A stretch of 12,475 bases of DNA. It comes from Candidatus Omnitrophota bacterium. Its GTDB lineage: Bacteria > Omnitrophota > Gorgyraeia > 1-14-0-20-64-10 > JACQQZ01. The notes under the pieces were generated by a model. It was not told the origin of the DNA and searched no databases. It saw only the letters and a program-made list of their open reading frames with translations. Location of the stretch: assembly GCA_016206635.1 (NCBI GenBank), contig JACQRF010000080.1:1-12475 (forward strand). Direction: 5' to 3'. The stretch's first letter is position 1; the number at the start of each line of letters is the position of its first letter. Below, piece by piece: positions 6,773-12,475 of this stretch. Position numbers and translations under genes: made by a program.

Positions 6773-7845
6773 GTGGTGATCCACCCCCCACCAATCACGG
6801 TATCGCCCTCGTAGAAGACCGCCGCTTGCCCAGGCGTCACCGCCAACTGCGGCTCGTCAAACTCCACGGCCACCGCCCCGTCCAGCAAGGGCCGGATCCA
6901 CGCGGGCGCGGTCGGATGATGGTACCGGATCTTGACGCCGGCGCGACGGGGCTCGGTCAGCGCATCAAACCCCATCCAGACGGCGTCTCGGCAACGGCAC
7001 GTCGTCTTCTGCAACGCCTCTGCCTCTCCGACGACCACGGCATTGCGCGCCGGGACGAGGGCGGTCACGTAGAGCGGCCGCGGCGCGGCGACGCCCAGCC
7101 CCTTGCGCTGGCCGACCGTGTACCAGGCAATCCCCTGATGCTCGCCGAGGACGCGGCCATCCTCGGCCTGGATCGGTCCCGGGACGGCCGGCAGGCGCGG
7201 GCGCAAAAATTCCCGATAGCCGCCCGACGGCACGAAGCAGATCTCCTGGCTATCCGGCTTGTGCGCCACCTCCGCCAACCCGAGCTCCTCAGCCATCGCC
7301 CGCACCGCCGGCTTGGTCATCGTCCCCAACGGCAACCGCATGTGGCTGAGCTGATCCTGCGTCAGCTGAAACAGCACGTACGACTGGTCTTTCTGCGGAT
7401 CGGCCGCCTGCCGGACGACATAGCGGCGGCGGTCTTCGTCCCACGTGACCGCCGCGTAATGGCCGGTCGCCAGCCACCGGGCGCCGAACGATTGCGCCTG
7501 CTCCCAGAGATAGCCGCACTTGATCGTCCGGTTGCACGCGACGCACGGATTGGGCGTCTCGCCGGCGGCGTAGGCATTGACGAAATAATCAATGACATGG
7601 TGCTGGAATTGCCGGGAGGCGTCGAGCACATAGAACGGGATGCCGAGCCGGTCGGCCACGAGGCGGGCATCCTCGATGTCGCGCGCGGAGCAGCACACCT
7701 TCTCCTTGGGCACCGTGTCGCACAGCTCCTTGGGCCACAGCTTCAGCGAGATGCCGACCACGTCGTAGCCCTGCCGCACGAGGAGCGCGGCCGCCACCGA
7801 TGAGTCCACCCCGCCGCTCATGGCGACGACGACGCGGTCACCCAC
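6769..7845 (-). CDS. mnmA: tRNA-uridine 2-sulfurtransferase MnmA (TrmU)
   Basis: MnmA thiolates U34 of tRNAs for Lys, Glu and Gln using ATP and sulfur relayed from a cysteine desulfurase. The 358-residue product has the usual length. It contains the PP-loop VVVAMSGGVDSSVAAALL (residues 5-22), KVCCSARDIEDARLVADRLGIP, the first catalytic cysteine in TPNPCVACNRTIKC, ATGHYAAV, KDQSYVLFQL, the second catalytic cysteine in DSQEICFVP, and HQGIAWYTVGQRKGLG. I place the start at GTG 7845, because AGGGG lies 5 bases upstream and the family usually begins a few residues before VVVAMSGG. The frame stays open upstream to 8103, but only as a shadow of panB. The start lies just after a palindromic repeat and overlaps the extended panB end by 8 bases. 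The stop overlaps the next gene by 4 bases. Confidence 0.95.
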   Translation of the reverse strand: MGDRVVVAMSGGVDSSVAAALLVRQGYDVVGISLKLWPKELCDTVPKEKVCCSARDIEDARLVADRLGIPFYVLDASRQFQHHVIDYFVNAYAAGETPNPCVACNRTIKCGYLWEQAQSFGARWLATGHYAAVTWDEDRRRYVVRQAADPQKDQSYVLFQLTQDQLSHMRLPLGTMTKPAVRAMAEELGLAEVAHKPDSQEICFVPSGGYREFLRPRLPAVPGPIQAEDGRVLGEHQGIAWYTVGQRKGLGVAAPRPLYVTALVPARNAVVVGEAEALQKTTCRCRDAVWMGFDALTEPRRAGVKIRYHHPTAPAWIRPLLDGAVAVEFDEPQLAVTPGQAAVFYEGDTVIGGGWITT

Positions 7846-8716
7846 GAGAACCCCTGAGAGGGTCAGACCCCTTGAGGGCTCGAAGGGGTCTGACCCCTTT
7901 GGCGGCGACCGTGAAGGTCTGCGCGGCCGTGGGGAACGCCCCGCCGCGCACATCGCGCGCGAAGGCCCGCACGGCGGCCCGTGCCGCCTGTCCCAACTCC
8001 GCGTACCGCTTGACGAACTTCGGCTGGAACCGGTCGTACAGCCCCAACAGGTCTTGCGTGACCACCACCTGGCCGTTGCAGCCGGCGCCGGCGCCGATCC
8101 CAATCGTCGGAATCTTCACGCGGCCGGTGATGCGCCGGGCCAGCGTGTCCGGCACGCATTCCAGCACCAGCGCGAAACAGCCGGCCGCCTCCAAGGCCGC
8201 GGCCGCCCGCGTCAGCGCCTCCGCCTCCGCCGCGCTGCGCCCCTGTACCTTGAACCCGCCGAAGCGCCCGGCCGTCTGCGGCGTGAGTCCAATATGGCCG
8301 ATGACCGGAATGCCGGCGGCGAGGATCGCCGTGGCCGCGGCGAGCGATTCCAACCCGCCCTCCAGCTTCACGGCCTCGCACCCGGCCTCTTGGAGGAACC
8401 GGCCGGCATTCATGACGGCGCGCTCGGGCGACACCTGGAAACTCATGAACGGCATATCCCCCACCAGCAGCGCCCGGCGCACGCCGCGACGGACCGCCTT
8501 GGCATGATGGACCATCTCGTCCATCGTGACCGGGACCGTGGACTCGTACCCGAGCCCCACCATCCCCAGCGAATCGCCCACGAGCACGACGTCCACCCCG
8601 GCGTCATCGAGCGCCCGCGCGATCGGGTAGTCGTAGGCGGTGAGCATGACGATCCGCTCGCCGCGCGCCTTCTTCTGCCGGAGATCTGGGATGGTTACGC
8701 GAGCTGGAGTTTCCAT
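7838..8716 (-). CDS. panB: 3-methyl-2-oxobutanoate hydroxymethyltransferase PanB, C-terminus extended by a repeat
   Basis: PanB adds a hydroxymethyl group from 5,10-methylene-THF to alpha-ketoisovalerate, the first committed step to pantothenate and CoA. The motifs are TIPDLRQKKARGERIVMLTAYDYPIARALD, the metal-binding VLVGDSLGMVGLGY, DMPFMSF, AVKLEGG, IGLTPQ, LVLECVP (catalytic Glu) and IPTIGIGAGAGCNGQVVV. Its donor is the product of the upstream folD pathway, which fits their shared operon (22-base overlap with folD). PanB proteins normally end soon after a motif like AFPTAAQTF. Here the frame runs on for 24 more residues (TVAAKGVRPLRALKGSDPLRG...) encoded by a palindromic element at 7860-7896, reaching a TGA inside the mnmA start region. 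At 292 residues it is longer than the usual 260-280. The ATG at 8716 has GGAGG only one base away, which is too close to be a normal ribosome binding site. Confidence 0.95.
   Translation of the reverse strand: METPARVTIPDLRQKKARGERIVMLTAYDYPIARALDDAGVDVVLVGDSLGMVGLGYESTVPVTMDEMVHHAKAVRRGVRRALLVGDMPFMSFQVSPERAVMNAGRFLQEAGCEAVKLEGGLESLAAATAILAAGIPVIGHIGLTPQTAGRFGGFKVQGRSAAEAEALTRAAAALEAAGCFALVLECVPDTLARRITGRVKIPTIGIGAGAGCNGQVVVTQDLLGLYDRFQPKFVKRYAELGQAARAAVRAFARDVRGGAFPTAAQTFTVAAKGVRPLRALKGSDPLRGSRG
7860..7896. repeat. palindromic mini-element at the panB-mnmA junction
   Basis: Two perfect 14-base inverted arms, GGGTCAGACCCCTT (7860-7873) and AAGGGGTCTGACCC (7883-7896), flank a 9-base loop. 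Each arm contains its own small palindrome, GGGTC-A/T-GACCC. The element lies just past the expected PanB C-terminus and adds translated codons to it. There is no T-run on either side, so it is not a normal intrinsic terminator. It has the look of a REP/BIME-type or other non-autonomous palindromic repeat, but the family cannot be assigned without copies elsewhere. Confidence 0.8.
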
Positions 8717-9555
8717 GCCTCCACCGTGTTACGCATGAGTGTGGCGACCACGACGGGGCCGACGCCGCCGGGGACCGGCGTGATGTAGCTGGCCACCTGG
8801 GCCGCCGGCTCAAACTCCACGTCGCCGACGACGCGGCCATGCACCAGATTGATGCCCACATCAATGACAATCGCGTCCCGGCGGATCCATGATCCTTGAA
8901 TCAGCCCGGGTCGGCCGACGGCCACCACCAACACCTCCGCGCGCCCGACATGCTCGGCCAACCGGCCGCGCTGGTCGGTGGCCACGTGGCAAATGGTCGT
9001 CGTGCACATGCGATCCAAGAGCAGGAGGGACACCGGCTTGCCGATCAGCTCGCTGTGGCCGACGATCACGGCCTCCTTCCCGTACAAGCTGACGCCGGTC
9101 GAGTCGATCAACGCCATGACCGCCAGCGAGGTGCACGTCCCGATGCGCGACCAGCCAAACACCGACTGGCCGAGGTGCTGCGGGTGAATCCCCTCGACAT
9201 CTTTGCGCGGGTCGAGCGCGGCCGAGATCGGCTTGGGATCGAGATGCGGCGGCAACGGGAATTGGATCGTGATCCCGGTGATCGTCGCGTCGGCATTCCA
9301 CGCGGCGATGCGGCGCAGCAGATCTCCCTGTGTGATCTCCGGGGCGATGGACTCCCGGCGATAGCCGATCCCCAGCGACTCGGCGGCCCGCTGCTGCGAG
9401 CGGGCGAACAGGTCCGAGGCCGACTGCATGCCGATCTGCACGGACAGCAGGAACGGCCGCCGCCCCGTCGACTGAGACCGCGCCGCGACCTCCGCGCGGA
9501 TCTGCTCATGCAGCCTCGCCGCGAGCGCGCGCCCATCCAGCACCCGTGCCGACAT
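8695..9555 (-). CDS. folD: methylene-THF dehydrogenase FolD with a cyclohydrolase-defective-looking active site
   Basis: FolD normally carries out both methylene-THF oxidation and methenyl-THF hydrolysis. The 286-residue product (ATG 9555) aligns gaplessly with E. coli FolD through the substrate domain: ARVLDGRALA, ITGITIQFPLP (Gln98 kept), RKDVEGIHPQHLGQ, VIVGHSELIGKPVSLLLL (dinucleotide loop), VIDVGINLVHGRVVGDVEF and SYITPVPGGVGPVVVATLMRNT. Three positions of the active-site network differ: Tyr50 is Phe, the catalytic Lys54 is Gln, and Asp121 is Glu. PGGVGPMT has become PGGVGPVV. The Lys is needed for cyclohydrolase activity in this family, so this copy is probably dehydrogenase-only, with the hydrolysis done by the adjacent fchA product. 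The stretch after the cofactor loop (CHVATDQ) lacks the Arg found in E. coli (HRFT), so cofactor preference may differ. An alternative ATG at 9570 overlaps fchA; 9555 has GGGGGCGG 5 bases upstream. Confidence 0.9.
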   Translation of the reverse strand: MSARVLDGRALAARLHEQIRAEVAARSQSTGRRPFLLSVQIGMQSASDLFARSQQRAAESLGIGYRRESIAPEITQGDLLRRIAAWNADATITGITIQFPLPPHLDPKPISAALDPRKDVEGIHPQHLGQSVFGWSRIGTCTSLAVMALIDSTGVSLYGKEAVIVGHSELIGKPVSLLLLDRMCTTTICHVATDQRGRLAEHVGRAEVLVVAVGRPGLIQGSWIRRDAIVIDVGINLVHGRVVGDVEFEPAAQVASYITPVPGGVGPVVVATLMRNTVEAWKLQLA

Positions 9556-9557
9556 GG

Positions 9558-10133
9558 TTACCGCCCCCATACCGTCAGGACCCGGAGCCGGCGTCGAATC
9601 GCCGCGGCCTGCGTGGATCGGCCCAGCCCGTCCAGGTTCGCCGACACGGTCGCGGCGGCGGCGGCAAACCCGCCGGCCAACAGCGCCGCGCCGGCGGCCA
9701 CGTCGCTGGCCAACCGTCGCCCCGCCAGCGACTCAAGGAGACGGGCATGGCGCAGAACCGCCACGGCCTGCTCACAAATTTCCAGCGGGACCTCCAACGC
9801 CCGCCGCTGCGCGCGTGCGAGAGGCCGGGAACCAGGGACGGTCCCCTTGTGCCCGTGGTTCTTCAACGCCTCGACGAGTCCTTGATACGCCCTCGCATCG
9901 TCGTCCATCAACCGCAGGAGGGCACGTTGCTGGCGGTCGCAGACGGCGCACACGTGCTGCGCCTGGCGTCTCGACGCCGGCGGCGGGCGGCGCGCCGCCA
10001 CGATCCGGCCCACCTTCGCCAGCAACGCGGCCCCGAGCGCGCTCGAGAGGGCCGCCGCGCTCCCCCCACCGGGGGTTGGCGCCCGCGACGCCAGCGCCGC
10101 CACGAATCGTTCGATCGTCCGCCCCTTGTTCAC
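9558..10133 (-). CDS. fchA: methenyl-THF cyclohydrolase / formimino-THF cyclodeaminase FchA-like
   Basis: This is a free-standing cyclodeaminase-type domain of 191 residues, close to the family's usual size, without the formiminotransferase half of animal FTCD. It begins (GTG 10133, overlapping the fhs stop as GTGA) with an N-terminal helix RFVAALASRAPTPGGGSAAAL. The APTPGGGS motif and following Ala-rich helix are diagnostic. DDDARAYQGLVEALK, RRALEVPLEICEQAV and LASDVAAGAALLAGG follow as expected. In acetogens and some methylotrophs such proteins hydrolyse methenyl-THF to 10-formyl-THF. Its position between fhs and a FolD with an altered cyclohydrolase site makes that the likely role here. 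Histidine degradation is less likely, since no hut genes are nearby. A short palindrome at 9827-9854 lies in the frame and encodes KGTVPGSRP, in a region that is variable in the family. A longer open frame to 10286 is only a shadow of fhs. Confidence 0.85.
   Translation of the reverse strand: MNKGRTIERFVAALASRAPTPGGGSAAALSSALGAALLAKVGRIVAARRPPPASRRQAQHVCAVCDRQQRALLRLMDDDARAYQGLVEALKNHGHKGTVPGSRPLARAQRRALEVPLEICEQAVAVLRHARLLESLAGRRLASDVAAGAALLAGGFAAAAATVSANLDGLGRSTQAAAIRRRLRVLTVWGR
9827..9854. repeat. imperfect palindrome inside fchA
   Basis: A perfect core GGGAC-G-GTCCC (9835-9845) is flanked by partly complementary GGGAACCA and TTGTGCCC with a one-base bulge and two mismatches. It lies within the fchA frame and encodes a HKGTVPGSRP loop. 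Its form (a GGGAC core, G-rich outer arm) resembles the other two palindromic elements in this window but is shorter and less perfect. It could also be chance in GC-rich coding sequence. Confidence 0.45.
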
Positions 10134-11800
10134 GCGAGGCCGACGATCCGGCCGCGGTCGTCCAGGTCCATGCGCTCCGCCAGCGGCGACTTCGGCAACC
10201 CCGGCATCAGCATGATCTTGCCGGTGATCGCCACGAGGAACCCGGCGCCGGCGGCCACGCGCACCTCGCGCACCTTCAGCGTCCACCCCGTCGGCGCGCC
10301 GCGCACGGTGGGGTCGTCCGTGAACGACAGGTGCGTCCGCACCACATTGATCGGCAACCAGCCGAATCCATCCTGGGTCAGGCGCTCGATATCCGCGCGG
10401 GCGCTGCCGAGATACTCCACCCCCTCGGCCCCATAGACTTGCCGGGCGATGATCTCCAGCTTCTCGGGGATCGACTGCTCCAATGCGTACAGGGGATGGA
10501 ACTGCGTCTGCCGCTCGGTGAGCGCCGCGACCGCCGCCCGCGCCAGCTCGACGCCGCCCTCCCCGCCTTTATCGGTCACCTCCGACACGGCGAACCGCAG
10601 GTTGAGGCCGGTGCAATGCTGCTGCAGCAGCCGCAGCTCGAGCGGCGTATCGCCGGCAAACCGGTTGATCGCGATCACCGGCGTCACGCCGAATCGTCGG
10701 ATGATCGCCAGGTGACGCTCGAGATTCTCGAACCCGCGCTGGAGCGCCCGGACATCTTCCTGCGTGGAGGCCTGCTCGAACGACAGGCCGCCATGGACCT
10801 TGAGCGCGCGGATCGTCACGACCAGCACCGCCAGGTCCGGCTTGAACACCCCCTGCCGGGCCACCAGGTGGCAGAACTTCTCGAAGCCGAGGTCCGAGCC
10901 GAACCCGCATTCGGTGACGACGTAGTCGGCCAGTTTCAACGCCAGGTGCGTGGCCACAATGCTGTTCGCCCCGTGCGCCAGGTTGGCGAACGGCCCGGTG
11001 TGGATCAGCACCGGCTGCCCCTCGAGCGTCTGGACCAGATTGGGTTTCATCGCATCGCGCAGCAGGACCAGCATCGCGCCGACCGCCTTGAGATCGGCGG
11101 CGGTCACCGGCCGGCCGTCGCGCGCGTGCCCCACGATCACCCGACTCAGCCGCTGGCGGAGATCCGACAGGCCGGTGGCCAGCGCGAGGATCGCCATCAA
11201 TTCGCTGGCGACGGTGATGTCGAAACCGGTCTCCCGCTGCACGTAGCCGATCCCGCCCTGCCCAACGGTCACGTGCCGCAGCTGGCGGTCCGGGATCTCC
11301 GACACCCGCCGCCACGCGAGCCGCGCCGGGTCCAAGTTCAGCGGGTTGCCCTGCACGATGGAATTCTCGATCAACGCCGCCAGGAGATTATGCGCCGTCC
11401 CGATGGCGTGGATATCACCGGTAAAGTGGAGATTGATCTCATCCATCGGGATGACCTGCGAATAGCCGGAGCCGCACGCCCCGCCCTTCTTGCCGAACAA
11501 CGGGCCGATGGAGGGCTCGCGCAGGGTGAGGATGACTTTTTTGCGCAACCGGCCCAGCGCCTGGGTCAGCCCGATGGCGGTGGAGGTCTTGCCTTCGCCG
11601 GCCTCGGTGGGGGTGATGGCGGTGACGACGATCAGCCGGCCGGTGGGGCGCGTCTGGACTCGATCAAACGCCCGTTGCGTGACTTTCGCCTTGTAGCTGC
11701 CATACAGCTCGATCTCTTCGAGCCGGAGCCCCGCCTGGCGGGCAATTTCAGTAATCTGAATCGGGCGGGCCGCTTGCGCGATCTCCAAGCTGGAGACCAT
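10130..11800 (-). CDS. fhs: formate-tetrahydrofolate ligase Fhs
   Basis: Fhs makes 10-formyl-THF from formate, THF and ATP, the entry step for formate into one-carbon metabolism and the methyl branch of the Wood-Ljungdahl pathway. The 556-residue product has the usual length. Its N-terminus, SLEIAQAARPIQITEIARQAGL, and ELYGSYKAKV are typical. Further motifs are the P-loop PTEAGEGKTS (64-73), LREPSIGPLFGKKGGACGSGYSQVIP, MDEINLHFTGDIHAIGTAHNLLAA, MKPNLVQTLEGQPVLIHTGPFANLAHGANS, ADYVVTECGFGSDLG, and a C-terminal ITGKIMLMPGLPKSP. I chose ATG 11800 because the family begins right at this point. ATGs at 11821 and 11827 are in frame but lie very close to the predicted transcription start, and none has a good Shine-Dalgarno. 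It is followed by fchA with a 4-base overlap. It is the first gene after a strong promoter. Confidence 0.96.
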   Translation of the reverse strand: MVSSLEIAQAARPIQITEIARQAGLRLEEIELYGSYKAKVTQRAFDRVQTRPTGRLIVVTAITPTEAGEGKTSTAIGLTQALGRLRKKVILTLREPSIGPLFGKKGGACGSGYSQVIPMDEINLHFTGDIHAIGTAHNLLAALIENSIVQGNPLNLDPARLAWRRVSEIPDRQLRHVTVGQGGIGYVQRETGFDITVASELMAILALATGLSDLRQRLSRVIVGHARDGRPVTAADLKAVGAMLVLLRDAMKPNLVQTLEGQPVLIHTGPFANLAHGANSIVATHLALKLADYVVTECGFGSDLGFEKFCHLVARQGVFKPDLAVLVVTIRALKVHGGLSFEQASTQEDVRALQRGFENLERHLAIIRRFGVTPVIAINRFAGDTPLELRLLQQHCTGLNLRFAVSEVTDKGGEGGVELARAAVAALTERQTQFHPLYALEQSIPEKLEIIARQVYGAEGVEYLGSARADIERLTQDGFGWLPINVVRTHLSFTDDPTVRGAPTGWTLKVREVRVAAGAGFLVAITGKIMLMPGLPKSPLAERMDLDDRGRIVGLA

Positions 11801-11836
11801 GGGGGCTACGACGGACGCCATCGGCATAAGGGGGCT

Positions 11837-11866
11837 ATTATACGGGCTGGGCCGGCTGAGCGTCAA
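11837..11866 (-). promoter_or_regulatory. strong predicted sigma70-type promoter for fhs, overlapping the rlmN stop
   Basis: On the minus strand, TTGACG (11861-11866, 5 of 6 matches to consensus) and a perfect TATAAT (11837-11842) are separated by 18 bases. The TAA stop of rlmN is part of the -10 box. Transcription should begin near 11830, a few bases before the first possible fhs ATG (11827) and about 30 before the preferred one (11800). The AT-rich boxes stand out in a GC-rich region. Boxes and spacing are seen directly; use as a promoter is inference. Confidence 0.7.
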
Positions 11867-12475
11867 TGCGCCGCAGGCGGAGCTGGCCGCAGGCGCCGTC
11901 AATGTCCAGGCCGCGGGAGCGGCGCAGGGTGCAGAGAACGCCGCGCCGGCGCAGCGTCCGCTCGAACAGCAGCATCCGGTCCCTCGGCGGGCGGCGGTAC
12001 GGGGACGCTCCACTGGGGGACACACTGCCGATCGGCAGTGTGTCCCCGCGCCCCGCGACCGGGTGGCACGGGATCAGGTTCACCTTGCACAGCAGCCCCT
12101 TCAGGAGGTCGGAGAGCTGATTGGCATGCACGGCCTGGTCGTTGACCTTGTCAATCAGGATGTACTCGAAGGTGATCAGCCGCTTCGTCGCCTCGGCGTA
12201 GGCATGGCAGGCGGCGATGAGCTGGGCCACGGGATACTTCGTGTTCACCGGCATCAGCCGCCCGCGCACCTCGTCGTTCGGCCCGTGCAACGACACCGAC
12301 AGCTCCACCTGCAGCCCCTCCCGGCCCAGCCGCTCGATCATCGGGACGAGCCCCACCGTCGAGATCGTCATCTTCCGCGCGCCGATCTTGAACCCCTCCG
12401 GCTCGTTGAAGATCCGGATCGCCGCCAGCGTGGCGTCGTAGTTAGCCAGCGGCTCCCCCATCCCCATGAAGACGA
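11838..12475 (-). CDS. rlmN: 23S rRNA/tRNA adenine-C2 methyltransferase RlmN, 5' part outside the window, with an in-frame insertion
   Basis: RlmN is a radical-SAM enzyme that methylates C2 of A2503 in 23S rRNA and A37 of some tRNAs. Only the C-terminal part is visible; the Cys cluster that binds the iron-sulfur centre lies outside. The frame is open to the window edge (VFMGMGEPLANYD), so the ATG at 12467 is internal. It then shows KMTISTVGLVPMIERL, LSVSLHGPNDEVRGRLMPVN, FEYILIDKVNDQ and KVNLIPCHPVAG. The C-terminus has RRPPRDRMLLFERTLRRRGVLCTLRRSRGLDIDGACGQL, in which the Cys of DIDGACGQL corresponds to the conserved methyl-carrying cysteine. Between PVAG and PYRRP, where the family has about one residue, 16 residues (RGDTLPIGSVSPSGAS) are encoded by a palindromic element. 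The frame is intact through it. The stop codon is part of the fhs -10 box. Confidence 0.93.
   Translation of the reverse strand, partial: VFMGMGEPLANYDATLAAIRIFNEPEGFKIGARKMTISTVGLVPMIERLGREGLQVELSVSLHGPNDEVRGRLMPVNTKYPVAQLIAACHAYAEATKRLITFEYILIDKVNDQAVHANQLSDLLKGLLCKVNLIPCHPVAGRGDTLPIGSVSPSGASPYRRPPRDRMLLFERTLRRRGVLCTLRRSRGLDIDGACGQLRLRRIDAQPAQPV
12001..12047. repeat. palindromic mini-element inserted in frame in rlmN
   Basis: Positions 12016-12047 form a perfect 32-base palindrome: the arm GGGGACACACTGCC, the centre GATC, and the reverse-complement arm ending GTGTCCCC. Just beside it, GGGGAC recurs at 12001-12006 before CTCCACT, so the inserted unit may be about 45-48 bases (12001 to 12047 or slightly more). 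It is translated within RlmN as RGDTLPIGSVSPSG. No T-run follows, and it sits inside a conserved gene, so it is an insertion rather than a terminator or operator. Confidence 0.85.

Noticed and set aside
7860..7896. Hairpin at panB-mnmA as an intrinsic terminator
   Set aside because: No T-run follows the stem on either strand, and the downstream genes overlap tightly, so termination here is unlikely.
7846..8103. N-terminal extension of MnmA upstream of GTG 7845
   Set aside because: It is antisense-like low-complexity sequence in another frame of panB; MnmA homology starts at VVVAMSGG and an AGGGG precedes GTG 7845.
10134..10286. N-terminal extension of FchA upstream of GTG 10133
   Set aside because: The extra residues are a frame-shifted shadow of the fhs C-terminus, while GTG 10133 overlaps the fhs stop and starts right at the FchA homology.
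12016..12047. Perfect palindrome in rlmN as an operator for fhs
   Set aside because: It lies about 150 bases upstream of the fhs promoter, inside coding sequence, and adds codons at a point where the family has none; an insertion explains it better.
9554..12145. 863-codon open frame on the plus strand across folD, fchA, fhs and rlmN
   Set aside because: It lies antisense to four well-identified genes, its translation is rich in Arg, Pro, Gly and Gln with no recognisable domain, and such long antisense frames are expected when third codon positions are strongly G/C.
1..12475. CRISPR array, prophage or complete insertion sequence
   Set aside because: No regularly spaced direct repeats, no transposase or phage genes, and essentially no non-coding space to hold them.

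Overview
The window is a gene-dense piece of a GC-rich bacterial chromosome (by eye about two thirds G+C). Every gene I can support lies on the minus strand. Most neighbours overlap by a few bases (ATGA or GTGA stop/start overlaps), and no gap reaches 300 bases. The proteins are bacterial housekeeping enzymes. Gene order, base composition and the palindromic mini-repeats suit an uncultured lineage such as Methylomirabilota/Rokubacteria, Nitrospirota or Desulfobacterota. That placement is inference; no 16S or similar marker is present.

In the direction of transcription (high to low coordinates), the right end holds the 3' part of rlmN, carrying an in-frame palindromic insertion. A strong sigma70-type promoter sits over the rlmN stop codon. 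Behind it comes a one-carbon block: fhs (formate-THF ligase), fchA (methenyl-THF cyclohydrolase/cyclodeaminase) and folD (methylene-THF dehydrogenase), the same order as in acetogen methyl-branch clusters. The FolD has lost its cyclohydrolase lysine (Q at position 54), so the cluster looks like a division of labour in which FchA does the cyclohydrolase step. panB, which consumes methylene-THF for pantothenate, and mnmA (tRNA 2-thiolation) follow; their junction holds a second palindromic element that has extended the PanB C-terminus.

The middle holds a small exported coiled-coil protein, a stand-alone receiver-domain response regulator, a tRNA gene with anticodon CAU, and tilS, the enzyme family that modifies the CAU anticodon of tRNA-Ile2. 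The tilS frame can only be extended to its family N-terminus by starting inside the tRNA gene.

The left half is an ftsH-folP-cdaA-(mini ybbR)-pdxJ-acpS operon with its own promoter in the tilS-ftsH gap. It resembles the common ftsH-folP-cdaA-ybbR-glmM-pdxJ-acpS order, but ybbR is reduced to a 35-residue membrane-anchor-like ORF and glmM is absent. acpS runs off the left edge.

The most interesting items are the substituted FolD active site next to fchA, three palindromic mini-elements sitting in or at coding sequence (one translated inside RlmN), the tRNA(CAU)/tilS overlap, and the eroded ybbR-glmM segment.
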